Below are positions 9,288 through 18,597 of a stretch of DNA of 64,000 bases, one piece after another. The stretch is from contig CAYOEM010000013.1 of the NCBI GenBank assembly GCA_964402975.1, positions 1 through 64,000 on the forward strand. Reading direction: 5' to 3'. The position numbers and the translations under genes were made by a program. The notes below the pieces were generated by a model. It ran no database searches and had not been told where the DNA came from. It saw nothing but the letters and a program-made list of their open reading frames with translations. Source of the DNA: CAMDKS01 sp964402975. Its GTDB lineage: Bacteria > Bdellovibrionota_B > Oligoflexia > Oligoflexales > RGVZ01. Each line of letters begins with the position of its first letter. The first letter of the stretch is position 1.

Positions 9288-9808
9288 AATGGGGACACCC
9301 GACTGATTGAGTATTGATTGAACACTTCGGAAAGTAAATTTGAAGAGATTTCATGTCTGCCCGCAAAGGGTTAGTCAGACGGGTGAGTTTAATTTTTGCC
9401 AGCGACATTTATTCGGGACAACTGTTTAATTAATTCCTGATTGAATATAGTAAAGATCGTAAGCAAGCGGCATCACAAAAATCCAAATCAAATGGGTTAC
9501 TTGTAAGAATACAGTATCACCGCAACTCCATCAACCAGAGCTGAGTCGACCGAAAATTTAAGTCACTTTAGTGATTTGTAGCGTACCAGTGATTGAATAC
9601 CAGAGGTGTAATCAGGTCCGGTGCAATTTAGTTAATCTACTGCTACAAATAACGCGAAAAACGATCTAAAGCTTTTATAAAGCATATTGGGTTGGTCAGC
9701 TTTGCTTCTATTTTTTCCTAAGTTTAGCTTGGAGGTGATGCTGAGTGATATTTTGGTATCTACCGTGGCCTTTACAGCTTGCGATCGGATTAATCTCCAT
9801 ATGTGCGA
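9288..9808. other. 521-base gap without a recognisable gene
   Basis: No open frame of credible length or codon pattern on either strand. A small inverted repeat, AGTCACT-TT-AGTGATT, lies near 9560-9577 but has no terminator-like T tract. No tRNA, transposon end or riboswitch fold was recognised. The gap may hold the leader of nothing visible, or a short RNA that cannot be judged by eye. Confidence 0.5.
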
Positions 9809-10789
9809 TTAGTTGACGCATTTTTTGGATGGTTTTTTGGATGGGGCTTTGGACGGCTGCGCTATATCGGATGAGACAGCTTCAGGTGGCTTCGTGAAAC
9901 TTGCGCCCGCTTCGCTAGCTCTCGTGAGTAAGCTCAGGCTTCTTGGCGTAAAGAGATCAACGTAAGCGGAAAAGAAAGCTTTGCCATTGTTAGCCGGTCC
10001 TCCCGACGAGGCAACGCCAACGATATCGAGGCGGCCATCTCGCCGGATCAGTAGTGGTCCCCCGGAGTCTCCCTGATGCAGACGGCTGTATTTTCTTATG
10101 CCGTTAGATATTAAAGTTTGGCGGTCCATTTCATTGGTGTAGGTGACAACGACACCTTTGGCTATGGCGTCTTCGACAAGGTAAAAACCGGGGCCAACCC
10201 GTTTAATGCTTGTTTTTGACGGATCATCAGATTCAGATGATTTACCGAAGCCCACCATGATTGTTTCTGCAAACCGTTCAGGTCTTTCCAATTTGTAAAG
10301 GCTTGGAATAGTTATATCTGTCGACTTGAAGGTCTGATCGGCAAATAAGAGGACGGCCATGTCCTCGGCCATGTATTCTGGAGTTACCGCGCTGCTGGTG
10401 TGAGATGACGTGCCGTGAGTGATTATTTCTCTTGGGGTGACGGCTCGACTTAGGACGTCAAGTTGCTCTTGAGCAGAGCGAAGACTGCCGGTTTGCATCA
10501 CGTAGGTCGTGCGTGCTGATGATCTAATACAGTGTCCTGCTGTTAGCACCGCGTTGTGACCCACAATTGTGCCGGTGCATTTAAAACGTGAACCAGCCGG
10601 CGCACCTGAAATGTCAGATAAAATGAAAACAACGCTAGCGTAGTCGCTTGTTTCACGGGCGTCCTCAATATTAAATGATCCATTGTCCTTGCTCGGGGTG
10701 CAGGGGGCGCTACTGTCTTCGACAGACACTGAAGATTTACAGCCAGCGGTCATAAGGAATATGAAGATGAATCCGAAAATGTTGAGCAT
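9809..10789 (-). CDS. trypsin-like (S1) serine protease lipoprotein
   Basis: An exported serine endopeptidase. Seen: a short hydrophobic signal MLNIFGFIFIFLMTAGCKSS whose TAGC fits a lipobox, then the full catalytic triad: His in LTAGHCI near residue 81, Asp in EDMAVLLFA, Ser in GDSGGPLLI near 240. The tail is low-complexity (KAPSKKPSKKCVN). The start at 10789 is chosen because it begins the signal peptide and has GGGGAAG upstream. It lies 157 bases downstream of xdhC and is probably a separate unit. Outer-membrane or periplasmic location is inferred. Confidence 0.85.
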   Translation of the reverse strand: MLNIFGFIFIFLMTAGCKSSVSVEDSSAPCTPSKDNGSFNIEDARETSDYASVVFILSDISGAPAGSRFKCTGTIVGHNAVLTAGHCIRSSARTTYVMQTGSLRSAQEQLDVLSRAVTPREIITHGTSSHTSSAVTPEYMAEDMAVLLFADQTFKSTDITIPSLYKLERPERFAETIMVGFGKSSESDDPSKTSIKRVGPGFYLVEDAIAKGVVVTYTNEMDRQTLISNGIRKYSRLHQGDSGGPLLIRRDGRLDIVGVASSGGPANNGKAFFSAYVDLFTPRSLSLLTRASEAGASFTKPPEAVSSDIAQPSKAPSKKPSKKCVN

Positions 10790-10946
10790 GGAGCTTCCCC
10801 GCGGGCAAAAAAACATAGGGGGGTCATTGGATAAAGGGCCGTGAATCTTTAAAGATTCGGCGTTTGCGTTTAAATCAATGAAATTACATACAAATTTGGC
10901 GCTAAGGGGATCTTTTTAGTATTCGGTAAAACTATGGTCGGCTTGG

Positions 10947-11729
10947 TCAGGCGATGGGCGCGCTCTGGTCGCGTCTTTGAAGGATGTGCGCGGCAATACT
11001 CACAGCAATCTCAGCTGGCGTGTTATTGCCGATGGGAAGGCCCATGGGACAATGAAAACGCTCACAATCATCTTTAGAAAATCCATCGTTCATAAGGCTC
11101 GCGCGAATGGTTCTGGCTTTGACCTTACTGCCGATGACTCCAATATATGGGGTGTGTTTTAGACCTAAAACACTTTTGAGAACTTCCAGGTCAAACGCGT
11201 GCCCCGGGGTGGCGATAATGTGATAGGTTCCCTCAGGAAGTGTCGCCGGGACTTCGCCTAGTTTAGTTGAGAGGATTTTCTTAAGTCTAGGATGGTCTGG
11301 CTGTTTATCTAGCCATTCTTGACGGCTATCCACCCAGTAAAGTTGGCAGGCGAACGTTCTCAGTAGCTGCACGAGGGCTTGTCCTACGTGACCTGCGCCG
11401 TAAACGGCCACATTCCAGCTCTTGTGTTGGCTTGATTCCACAAAGATCGTAGCAACTCCTCCGCACACCATCCCCAAATCTTGATTGAGATCAATTTTGT
11501 AGAGCTTAGCACCGCTTTCTGAGAGTTGCTTCTGCGCAAGTTCAATGGCTTTGGCCTCAAGTTTACCGCCACCAATTGTGCCAGCGTGTAGGCCAGTTGA
11601 TGTGACCAGCATCTTAGCTCCGACTTCCTGCGGCACATGGGCATCGATCTTGATGAGAGTGACGACCGCGTACGAGCGGCTCTCGGTCTCAAGTGCGTGG
11701 CATGCGGAAATGAACTCACTAAAAATCAT
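10947..11729 (-). CDS. xdhC: xanthine dehydrogenase accessory protein XdhC
   Basis: Matures the molybdenum cofactor of xanthine dehydrogenase (by analogy with characterised XdhC it binds Moco, promotes sulfuration and delivers it to XdhB). Seen: the N-terminal XdhC/CoxI domain with GTIGGGKLEAKAIE, and a Rossmann domain with VAVYGAGHVGQALVQLL followed by the conserved VIGSKVKARTIRASL and CPMGLPIGNNTPAEIAVSIAAHIL. 260 residues, normal. Third structural gene of the xdh operon, 19 bases after xdhB. Confidence 0.93.
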   Translation of the reverse strand: MIFSEFISACHALETESRSYAVVTLIKIDAHVPQEVGAKMLVTSTGLHAGTIGGGKLEAKAIELAQKQLSESGAKLYKIDLNQDLGMVCGGVATIFVESSQHKSWNVAVYGAGHVGQALVQLLRTFACQLYWVDSRQEWLDKQPDHPRLKKILSTKLGEVPATLPEGTYHIIATPGHAFDLEVLKSVLGLKHTPYIGVIGSKVKARTIRASLMNDGFSKDDCERFHCPMGLPIGNNTPAEIAVSIAAHILQRRDQSAPIA

Positions 11730-11748
11730 ATTGTCCTAGTTGACCTCG

Positions 11749-14193
11749 TTAGTCGAACTGCTCAAAAATCCCTGGATCAAGGTGTCGAAGTGTTTGCTCG
11801 GCCGTTGCGGGGATGGGCATGATATTTTGCATATTAAAATTAAGGGTTTTAGGGTCGTGCTCGGCCGCATACCGGATACAGTCTTTAACGGCAGCCCACA
11901 CCGACAGAGACAGGAGTAGTGGTGGTTCGCCGACGGCTTTTGTGCCGCGAATGTTGACGACATTTTCGTGGTTGTGGGCCAAGGTGACGTTGAAGATTCT
12001 TGGAGTGTCTTGAACGCTAGGAATCTTATAGGTACTTGGCGAGTGTGAAAGTAGAAAGCCTTCCTTATTGTAGACAAGATTTTCTGTTGTGACCCAGCCC
12101 ATACCCTGAATAAAAGCACCAGTGACTTGGCCGAGATCAAGGCCCTCGTTAATGGGGCGGCCCAAATCCATCAGAATATCCACGCGGCGTACTTTTATTT
12201 CGCCTGTTAGCCTATTGACTTCAACTTCACTAACCGCAGTGCCTTGTGTGAAGTAATGAAATGCCTGACCTTGACCCTTTAACTTATCAAAACCTAGATT
12301 TTCCGTTCGGTGATATCCGTATTCGCCGAGAGAGATACGATTCAAATAAGCCTCATTTATGAGGTCTCTTAATGAGATTGAAAATTCACCTGAAACATCA
12401 ACACGGTTGTCTCGAAACGTCACACGTTCATGGGCTCTATCGATGATGTCGGTGATGACGACTTCCGGTGCGGTACCAAGTCCTGCTGTTTTTGAAGGCC
12501 ATGTGTCAGGCGGAAGGTCCTTTAGTTTTACTGCGAGTGCTGCAAGGCGTTTCTTGATTTCACGGCTCGCCTTGAGTGCGGCAGCGCCGTTGATGTCGGT
12601 ACCCGTGGAGGCCGCGGTAGGGGAGGTGTTGGCATTTTTGTCCGTAGATGTAGACATGACGCGTATTAGTTCAAGCGACACACCAAGTTCTTCACCAACT
12701 AGCATGGCAATTCTCGTGTTAACACCTTGTCCCATCTCAACGGCGCCAGTGGATACTTGAATGGAGCCGTCTCGGTGTAATTGAACTAAGGCGTTGCCCT
12801 GATTTAAAAATCTTGTGGTAAACGAGATGCCAAACTTTACGGCCGTCATGGAGAGTCCGCGCAATATTCGAGATTCGGGACCGTACTTGTCGTCAGATGT
12901 CAGGGCTTTGTGATTATGGGCGTCGATGTATCCGCGTCGTCGTCGATAGTCGGATGAGACCTCTAGGTCCCCAAAAAGTTTGGGAAGAAGATTGTTGTCG
13001 ACTTTTTGTCCGTAGTGGGTCGTGTCAAAGCCTGGTCGGTAGACGTTAAGTTTTCTGATGTCGAGAGGGTCTTTTTTAAGGGTGCGTGCGATGTCTTCGA
13101 TAATCCCCTCGATGGCGGCGACTCCTTTGGGTCCACCGAATCCACGGAAGGCTGTGTGTGGATGGTAATTGGTCTTACAAACCTGGCCGATGACTTCGAC
13201 GTTTGGGATAAAGTAGGCGTTATCGGAGTGTAGCATCGCCCGCTCCATGATAGCCGTTGAGAGATCAGCGAAGGCTCCGCCATCAGAAAATAATCTTGAG
13301 CGAAGCGCGAGAATGCGTCCTTCGTCGTCAAAGCCGACGTCGTAATAGATTTCAAAGGGATTTCGCTTACCAGTCATCACCATGTCGTCGTCCTTAGTTA
13401 GAACGATACGAGCGGGCCTGCCAGTTTTCTTCGCAACCAGCGCAGCGTAGGCTGCTATTGGGCTAGCTTGTGACTCTTTGCCGCCAAACCCTCCACCCAG
13501 TCTCTTTACGACGCATGTAACATCACCGAAGGGTCGACCGATAGCCTCTGCCACGACGTGTTGAGTTTCTGTTGGATGCTGTGTCGATGAGTGGACCACC
13601 ATTTGTCCATTTTCACCGGGATATGCGAGTGCCGCCTGGCTCTCTAGGTAAAAATGATCAGCGCCCTTGATCACAAGCGTGCCGCTTAAACGGTGCGGTG
13701 CAGATTGAAGAGCGTTACTTGCATCACCACGGCGAATAAATCGCTCACCGCCAATAAATGACGATTGCTTAATAGCCTCTTTGACCGACATGACAGCTGG
13801 CACAGGTTTTAATTCGACTTTGAGAGCGTTTAATCCAGCCCTTAGGCTTTCAGGTGACGTGGCGCCTACGACGGCGATGACCTCGCCTGCAAACTCAGTA
13901 ATCTTGTCAGCGATGATGGGCTGATCGTGAAAAATTGGGCCCCATGCATTGTGGTGAACATCCTTGGCTGTGATCACGCATGCGACTCCGGGCACCTTGA
14001 GCGAAGCGGTAGCATCAATTGACTTGATTTCAGCTTTTGCAACTCTGCTGAAGTAGCATCCAACGAAGAGCTCTCCAGACTGCATGGGTCTGTCATCCAC
14101 ATACTCGGATTGCCCCGTCACGTGCGTTATAGCAGAGTCGTGTGGGGGAATAGGCGTGGACGTCTGGACGGGTAGTGTGTCTTTAGGAGTCAT
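11749..14193 (-). CDS. xdhB: xanthine dehydrogenase, molybdopterin-binding subunit
   Basis: Large subunit that oxidises hypoxanthine and xanthine at the molybdenum centre. Seen: an Ald_Xan_dh_C2-like N-terminal domain (AITHVTGQSEYVDD), Moco-contacting glycine loops RLGGGFGGKESQ and AFRGFGGPKG, EMGQGVNTRIAM, and the C-terminal GTKAVGEPPLLLS bearing the catalytic Glu that acts as base. 814 residues, typical of bacterial XdhB. Its ATG overlaps the stop of xdhA by four bases, so the two are translationally coupled. No truncation seen. Confidence 0.95.
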   Translation of the reverse strand: MTPKDTLPVQTSTPIPPHDSAITHVTGQSEYVDDRPMQSGELFVGCYFSRVAKAEIKSIDATASLKVPGVACVITAKDVHHNAWGPIFHDQPIIADKITEFAGEVIAVVGATSPESLRAGLNALKVELKPVPAVMSVKEAIKQSSFIGGERFIRRGDASNALQSAPHRLSGTLVIKGADHFYLESQAALAYPGENGQMVVHSSTQHPTETQHVVAEAIGRPFGDVTCVVKRLGGGFGGKESQASPIAAYAALVAKKTGRPARIVLTKDDDMVMTGKRNPFEIYYDVGFDDEGRILALRSRLFSDGGAFADLSTAIMERAMLHSDNAYFIPNVEVIGQVCKTNYHPHTAFRGFGGPKGVAAIEGIIEDIARTLKKDPLDIRKLNVYRPGFDTTHYGQKVDNNLLPKLFGDLEVSSDYRRRRGYIDAHNHKALTSDDKYGPESRILRGLSMTAVKFGISFTTRFLNQGNALVQLHRDGSIQVSTGAVEMGQGVNTRIAMLVGEELGVSLELIRVMSTSTDKNANTSPTAASTGTDINGAAALKASREIKKRLAALAVKLKDLPPDTWPSKTAGLGTAPEVVITDIIDRAHERVTFRDNRVDVSGEFSISLRDLINEAYLNRISLGEYGYHRTENLGFDKLKGQGQAFHYFTQGTAVSEVEVNRLTGEIKVRRVDILMDLGRPINEGLDLGQVTGAFIQGMGWVTTENLVYNKEGFLLSHSPSTYKIPSVQDTPRIFNVTLAHNHENVVNIRGTKAVGEPPLLLSLSVWAAVKDCIRYAAEHDPKTLNFNMQNIMPIPATAEQTLRHLDPGIFEQFD

Positions 14194-15686
14194 TGGTCGA
14201 CTCCCTGTTCAAAACTTGCGAGTTCAAACACATCTCGAAGATACGTTTTAAACATGTTGGTTGCGAGCACTCTTCGAAATCCTGCGGTGCCACGCACATC
14301 AGACAAAGGCGTGATTGCGGAGTTGAGCTCTCTAACGCAAACACTGGCCACGGTCGAATCAAGTTTTTTACCAATCAGTAATTTTTCAACAGTTGGCAAA
14401 CGAATCGGTGTTGCAGCAACTCCGCCAAGGGCGAGTGCGGCATCTGTCACCTGTCCTGATTTGTTAGTCTCCACGCGGAAGGCGGCCCCTACCGCTGATA
14501 TATCGAGATCTTTACGCTGGGAGGATTTGTAAAGGCGAAGGTTTGAAAGTCCTTTTGCCAGAGGTATTTCGACTTTGTAAATAAGTTCGTAAGGTTTGAT
14601 CGCTAGTTTTTTGTAACCCAGGAAGAATTTTGTGGCCGGGATCTTTCGTTTGACAAGTTTGCCCGATCCCCAATAGGCCGAGTGTATAACGGCATCTGTG
14701 GCAAGTAACATGGGCAGCGTGTCGCCGATGGGGGATGCATTGGCAAGATTTCCTACGAGCGTTGCCGAGTTTTTGATTTGGGGTGATGCAAATATATCTA
14801 GGAATCGGCTCAACTCGGGAAACTTCGCTGCGGTGGCAACCCGCAAGCGAGAAAGCGTGACTCGAGCGCCCACGTGTAGCGCAGACTTTGAGGTTTCAAG
14901 CGTGTATAGTTCATCGATGTTTTGGAGGCTTAATAGAGCCTCGGGCAAGGGGCGTCCCTTGTTAGTTTGAACGCCGATGTCTGTGGCGGCGGCGATCAGT
15001 CGAGCGCCTTTCGTTTTTCGAAGAAACTTACAGGCGTCTGTTAAGGTGGACGGAGCAGAGAACGTTCGTCCCGAAGTATCAGCGAATTGAAGAGCCGGTT
15101 TTGTTGATGTTTGCAGTTCCTTAACTGAAGCAGACGTCAGATATCGCTTAGCGATATTGAACATTGGGTCAGTTTTGATGGCTTCTGCGGCATCAAGAAT
15201 AGGGGCGTAACCCGTGCAGCGACAGAGGTTGCCCGTTAGGTAGTTCGCAGCGGTTTTGCGGTCGAGGGTGTCGTGCACCTCGGTGGCTCCGGTCAACGCC
15301 ATCACAAATCCAGGCGTGCAGTAGCCGCACTGAGAGCCGTGACAAGAGCGCATCGCATTTTGAACAGGCGATAGATTCTCGCCTATGGCAAGCCCTTCCA
15401 CGGTAACAATATGACTGCCGTCCATCTGTGCCACAGTCGTAATACACGAATTAATGGGTAAAAACGTTAATTTATCAGTTGATGATTTGCACTTGAAAGC
15501 CCGTAGAACTGTGCATGCGCCGCAGTCGCCTTCGGCGCAAACAATTTTCGTTCCGGGTCTTAGGGCCCGCTTTCTTAGCCACTCAGCAAGCATCATGAAT
15601 GCATCATCGCCGGTGATCTCGACTTTTTTTCCGTTTAGAAAAATAACGACTTGTTCCCTGATTTTAGAGGTTTTTTTTGTCGTCAT
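14190..15686 (-). CDS. xdhA: xanthine dehydrogenase, FeS/FAD subunit
   Basis: Small subunit that carries electrons from the Mo site to NAD. Seen in order: a plant-type [2Fe-2S] domain (VCAEGDCGACTV near residue 50), a second all-helical [2Fe-2S] domain (SCHGSQCGYCTPG and NLCRCTGY, residues 115-160), and an FAD-binding domain with LIAAATDIGVQTNKG and SATLVGNLANASPIGD. About 498 residues, as usual. GGAGG sits seven bases before the ATG. The start overlaps the preceding membrane-protein gene by four bases. Confidence 0.95.
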   Translation of the reverse strand: MTTKKTSKIREQVVIFLNGKKVEITGDDAFMMLAEWLRKRALRPGTKIVCAEGDCGACTVLRAFKCKSSTDKLTFLPINSCITTVAQMDGSHIVTVEGLAIGENLSPVQNAMRSCHGSQCGYCTPGFVMALTGATEVHDTLDRKTAANYLTGNLCRCTGYAPILDAAEAIKTDPMFNIAKRYLTSASVKELQTSTKPALQFADTSGRTFSAPSTLTDACKFLRKTKGARLIAAATDIGVQTNKGRPLPEALLSLQNIDELYTLETSKSALHVGARVTLSRLRVATAAKFPELSRFLDIFASPQIKNSATLVGNLANASPIGDTLPMLLATDAVIHSAYWGSGKLVKRKIPATKFFLGYKKLAIKPYELIYKVEIPLAKGLSNLRLYKSSQRKDLDISAVGAAFRVETNKSGQVTDAALALGGVAATPIRLPTVEKLLIGKKLDSTVASVCVRELNSAITPLSDVRGTAGFRRVLATNMFKTYLRDVFELASFEQGVDQ

Positions 15687-16660
15687 GCATCCACCTCCGT
15701 AGCGCTCGTGGAAGGAGCTGCGGCAGTATTTGTCTTCATATCGTGTAGTTGACTGATAGCCGCGCGCAGAGCGCGTTTTGACGAGGCGTTGCCGCTGAGT
15801 AATGAATCCCAGGGCAGCACCCGAAGTAAGACATACGTGATGTATGCGACTCCAAGGGCTCTAAGCCCAATCCAAAATGCTGCGACGAGATTTGATTCTA
15901 CCAAGAGGGCTAGACTCACAAGTAGGCCAACAGACAAGATGACGATCGGTTGCCGGAGATCGCGAAGCGCTTGAATGAGTGGAGATGATCCCTCGGATGC
16001 TTGAAGAGTCAGCGGTTGTCGAGTCGCGGAGGCAGAGAGTTGATGAACCCATCTCTTAAACCAAGTGGTTTTTGTATTATTTGGCAGCTTCCAGCTGGCC
16101 ACGGAGATGGTCGCGGCAACAGCGCATTTTACGAATAAGAAGAAAGCTACGGCTATACCAATATTGTCGATGTTGATAAATGGTAGCTCAGCCGTCAATT
16201 TGCTCCAAGCCTTGATGATCGTCTCTTGATCGCGACCGGAGAGTGCCCAAAACATGACGCCAGCAAGTGCCACTGGCTGTAGAACGCCCCATGTTGCCAG
16301 TAGAATAGATCCCATGACGGCACCCAAAAGGTTGGCGCCAAAGATGTAGATTGATGTCGTGAAAAGCGCACCCTGTGCGGTGATGGCTAACATGGGTGTT
16401 AGCCTTTTGCCGACTGGAGCAAATGATTTTAATATAGCGGTGACGGCCGATATTTCAAAAGCAAGCGATCTAGCAGCCGGGTCTTGCTGCTCACTTCGAA
16501 CGGCGCGAGTGAGAAACGCAGCTTGATTGAGTGACAGCATCGTGCCTGCCAACGGCAGGTGCAGGGCGTGCATGGCGGAGCCAAGTCCAACTTCAGTTGC
16601 GGCGAGTGTACCAGCCCAGAGGCCGATCACTTCGGGTCTGTTGTTTTTGAGATCAGCCAT
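15683..16660 (-). CDS. multi-helix membrane protein inside the xdh operon
   Basis: Not a family I can name. 325 residues with about seven or eight hydrophobic segments: residues 20-60 (GLGSAMHALHLPLAGTMLSL), 85-180 and 235-290, separated by a long polar loop around 195-230 (KTTWFKRWVHQLSASATRQP). The N-terminal GLGSAMHALHLPLAGTMLSLNQ patch recalls membrane solute-binding proteins such as ECF S-components, but this is only a resemblance. Four-base overlap with xdhA and an eight-base gap from the bolA-like gene show it is cotranscribed with xdh. A purine transporter is an attractive guess, not shown by any motif. Confidence 0.6.
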   Translation of the reverse strand: MADLKNNRPEVIGLWAGTLAATEVGLGSAMHALHLPLAGTMLSLNQAAFLTRAVRSEQQDPAARSLAFEISAVTAILKSFAPVGKRLTPMLAITAQGALFTTSIYIFGANLLGAVMGSILLATWGVLQPVALAGVMFWALSGRDQETIIKAWSKLTAELPFINIDNIGIAVAFFLFVKCAVAATISVASWKLPNNTKTTWFKRWVHQLSASATRQPLTLQASEGSSPLIQALRDLRQPIVILSVGLLVSLALLVESNLVAAFWIGLRALGVAYITYVLLRVLPWDSLLSGNASSKRALRAAISQLHDMKTNTAAAPSTSATEVDA

Positions 16661-16668
16661 GTTCTAGC

Positions 16669-16902
16669 CTAGAGTGTCTTCGTGGTTAGGGCGAGGGCAT
16701 GAATCTCTCGCTTCATCCAATCACCGAGAGCCTTATACACGAGTTGGTGTTGCTCCACCAATGATTTGCCTTTAAAATGGGCAGATTCAATGATGACCTG
16801 CCAGTGATCACCGCCACCTGTCATGTCCGAGGCCTTGACCCGGGCATCCGGGAAGGATTCAAGGAGTTTGTTTGTCAAAATTTCGGCTGTCATTTTGGTC
16901 AT
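16669..16902 (-). CDS. BolA/IbaG-family protein
   Basis: Small (77 residues) BolA-fold protein that in other bacteria partners with monothiol glutaredoxins in iron-sulfur cluster trafficking. Seen: the family core MTGGGDHWQVIIESAHFKGK, then SLVEQHQLVYKALGDWM and the C-terminal EIHALALTTKTL. GGAG is seven bases before the start. First gene of the xdh operon, which makes sense if it supplies or senses clusters for XdhA; this link is inference. It lacks the longer N-terminus of E. coli BolA and resembles IbaG (YrbA). Confidence 0.88.
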   Translation of the reverse strand: MTKMTAEILTNKLLESFPDARVKASDMTGGGDHWQVIIESAHFKGKSLVEQHQLVYKALGDWMKREIHALALTTKTL

Positions 16903-16988
16903 TTAAAGTCTCCGTGGTTTTAGAGGCGCTATTGTGCCACGATGAACGCCTAAGGCAAGAGAGTAAACGGTTTTAAGGTGTCTGGACG

Positions 16989-17585
16989 ATGCAAAATAAC
17001 GAAGGCAAAAGAATCCTGGTCGCAACAAATAATCACCATAAAATTAGTGAGATTCAGGCCATTCTTGGGCCTGATTGGCAGATCATCGGTGTTTCCGATG
17101 TCGCACCGGGGTTGACCTGGGATGAGACCGGGGGGAGTTTTATTGAAAACGCTAGGATCAAGGTGAATGCCTTGAGGCCTCATTTTAAGGGCCGTATTCT
17201 TGCTGATGACAGTGGTCTTTGCGTAGACGCTCTCGACGGCCGTCCTGGGGTGCACTCTAGTGGTTACGGCGGTGTCGAAGGAGATCATCGTCGCAATCTG
17301 AATAAACTAATGAATGAAATGGAGACCATTCCATCGGGACGCCGCGGGGCTCATTTTTACTGTTTGCTGCTGCTTAGCCTCGCTGATGGCCAGGAGCGTA
17401 TTTTTGAAGGCCGATGTGACGGCAAAATAAGTTTTGCCCCGAGTGGCGGTCGTGGTTTCGGATATGACCCTGTTTTTATTCCTGACGGTTTTAATGTCAG
17501 CATGGCCGAGCTCTCGGATGATCAGAAGAATATGATGTCTCACCGAGGAAAGGCCGTCCGAGCTCTCAAAGATCAGATGAGCTAG
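16989..17585 (+). CDS. rdgB: XTP/dITP pyrophosphatase (RdgB/HAM1)
   Basis: Removes non-canonical purine triphosphates (ITP, dITP, XTP) from the nucleotide pool. Seen: N-terminal ILVATNNHHKISEIQAIL, the metal-binding ILADDSGLCVDALDGRPGVHSSGYGG near residue 75-100, GRGFGYDPVFIPDG and the C-terminal SHRGKAVRAL. 198 residues, standard. AAGG precedes the ATG. Divergent from the bolA-xdh operon, a neat placement since xanthine dehydrogenase also handles xanthine-type purines. Its end overlaps the converging TPR gene by 20 bases. Confidence 0.95.
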   Translation: MQNNEGKRILVATNNHHKISEIQAILGPDWQIIGVSDVAPGLTWDETGGSFIENARIKVNALRPHFKGRILADDSGLCVDALDGRPGVHSSGYGGVEGDHRRNLNKLMNEMETIPSGRRGAHFYCLLLLSLADGQERIFEGRCDGKISFAPSGGRGFGYDPVFIPDGFNVSMAELSDDQKNMMSHRGKAVRALKDQMS

Positions 17586-18597
17586 AACTATTGCTAGGCG
17601 AGCCGAGCTTTTTCTCCGCTGACTCACGATACTGGCGGTACTCTTTTGAGGTATGGATCCAACCGAAATCTTTGTGCTTAAGCGATTGTTGAAGCTCGCT
17701 TCGGTATTTTTTCGCATCTAAGAGAAATCCATTTAGGTAAAACACTGCCCCCGAGGGGTCGCCGTTTTTTGCGTGGCATCTAGCGAGTAGGAAGACGCCT
17801 CGACGAGCGTCGAGTTCCTCTTCCGCCCAAATTTTACTGGCCTGTTGTAAGTCCCAAATTTTCTTTAAAGGTCTTAAGGCAAGGTCGCACTTCTCGAGCT
17901 CGCGGTAAGCAAAACCCATCCGGAAAAGCCCCTTGACGTCAATGTCATTGGCTTCCTCTGCTTTAGTATAAAGTTTCACGGCTTCTTTGTACTTTTTTTG
18001 AGAGTACATCTTTTCTGCTTCTACATAGTCTTTGCCGTGAATGCGCTTGCCTTTTTTTACAATTGTTTCGCCCACCATCGCATCACCTGCGACTTTTAGG
18101 TCTTTAAACACCATTCCGTTGCCCAGGAGGCAGGGCGCATTACCGTTACCGTTACAGCATTTTTCCTCAAGATTCCCAGATACCCTTTTATGAAAAATAT
18201 CTTCACAGCTGGTTACGTCTGGCGGAATGAAAAATACGGTTTTTTCGCCTTTTAGAACGCCTTTTGTGGTGCTGACGCCTGACTTTATCGCGCGGCTCAT
18301 GACCACAGTACCTTTGACCACAAGTCCGCGGTAGCTATCAAGAAGCTCTTTTCGACCTTGAGGATCAAGGTCTTCAATAAATTTATATTTAGGTTTTGAC
18401 GTATCAAACATACCTGGGTCAAACGCCTTGCAAAATTCAACGTCAAAAGCGATCGGCCCCTTGATGAGGGCAAAACAGGCATCCTGACCGAAAGCAGAAT
18501 TGTTCATGAGCGATTGGCTGGCCAACAGCAGCGCCAGTCCCCATGCGCTCGTCGAGAAAGATTTATAAATCAATCTTTTGATGGCAGATCGCTCCAC
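17566..18597 (-). CDS. exported TPR-containing protein
   Basis: Predicted periplasmic protein of 343 residues. Seen: a signal peptide (LALLLASQSLMNNSAFGQD), an unrecognised Cys-containing region up to about residue 180 (including CCNGNGNAPC), then two or three TPR-like helical pairs (YVEAEKMYSQKKYKEAVKLY, VKGLFRMGFAYRELEKCDLA, RRGVFLLARCHAKNGDPSGA) and a serine-rich tail. GTG start with GGGGA eight bases upstream; it lies 28 bases inside the end of the VWA lipoprotein gene, implying coupled translation and a joint role. Function unknown. Confidence 0.7.
   Translation of the reverse strand: MERSAIKRLIYKSFSTSAWGLALLLASQSLMNNSAFGQDACFALIKGPIAFDVEFCKAFDPGMFDTSKPKYKFIEDLDPQGRKELLDSYRGLVVKGTVVMSRAIKSGVSTTKGVLKGEKTVFFIPPDVTSCEDIFHKRVSGNLEEKCCNGNGNAPCLLGNGMVFKDLKVAGDAMVGETIVKKGKRIHGKDYVEAEKMYSQKKYKEAVKLYTKAEEANDIDVKGLFRMGFAYRELEKCDLALRPLKKIWDLQQASKIWAEEELDARRGVFLLARCHAKNGDPSGAVFYLNGFLLDAKKYRSELQQSLKHKDFGWIHTSKEYRQYRESAEKKLGSPSNSSSSSDL

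Noticed and set aside
9560..9577. Inverted repeat in the 9.3-9.8 kb gap as a terminator
   Set aside because: The stem is seven bases with one weak pair and has no following T tract.
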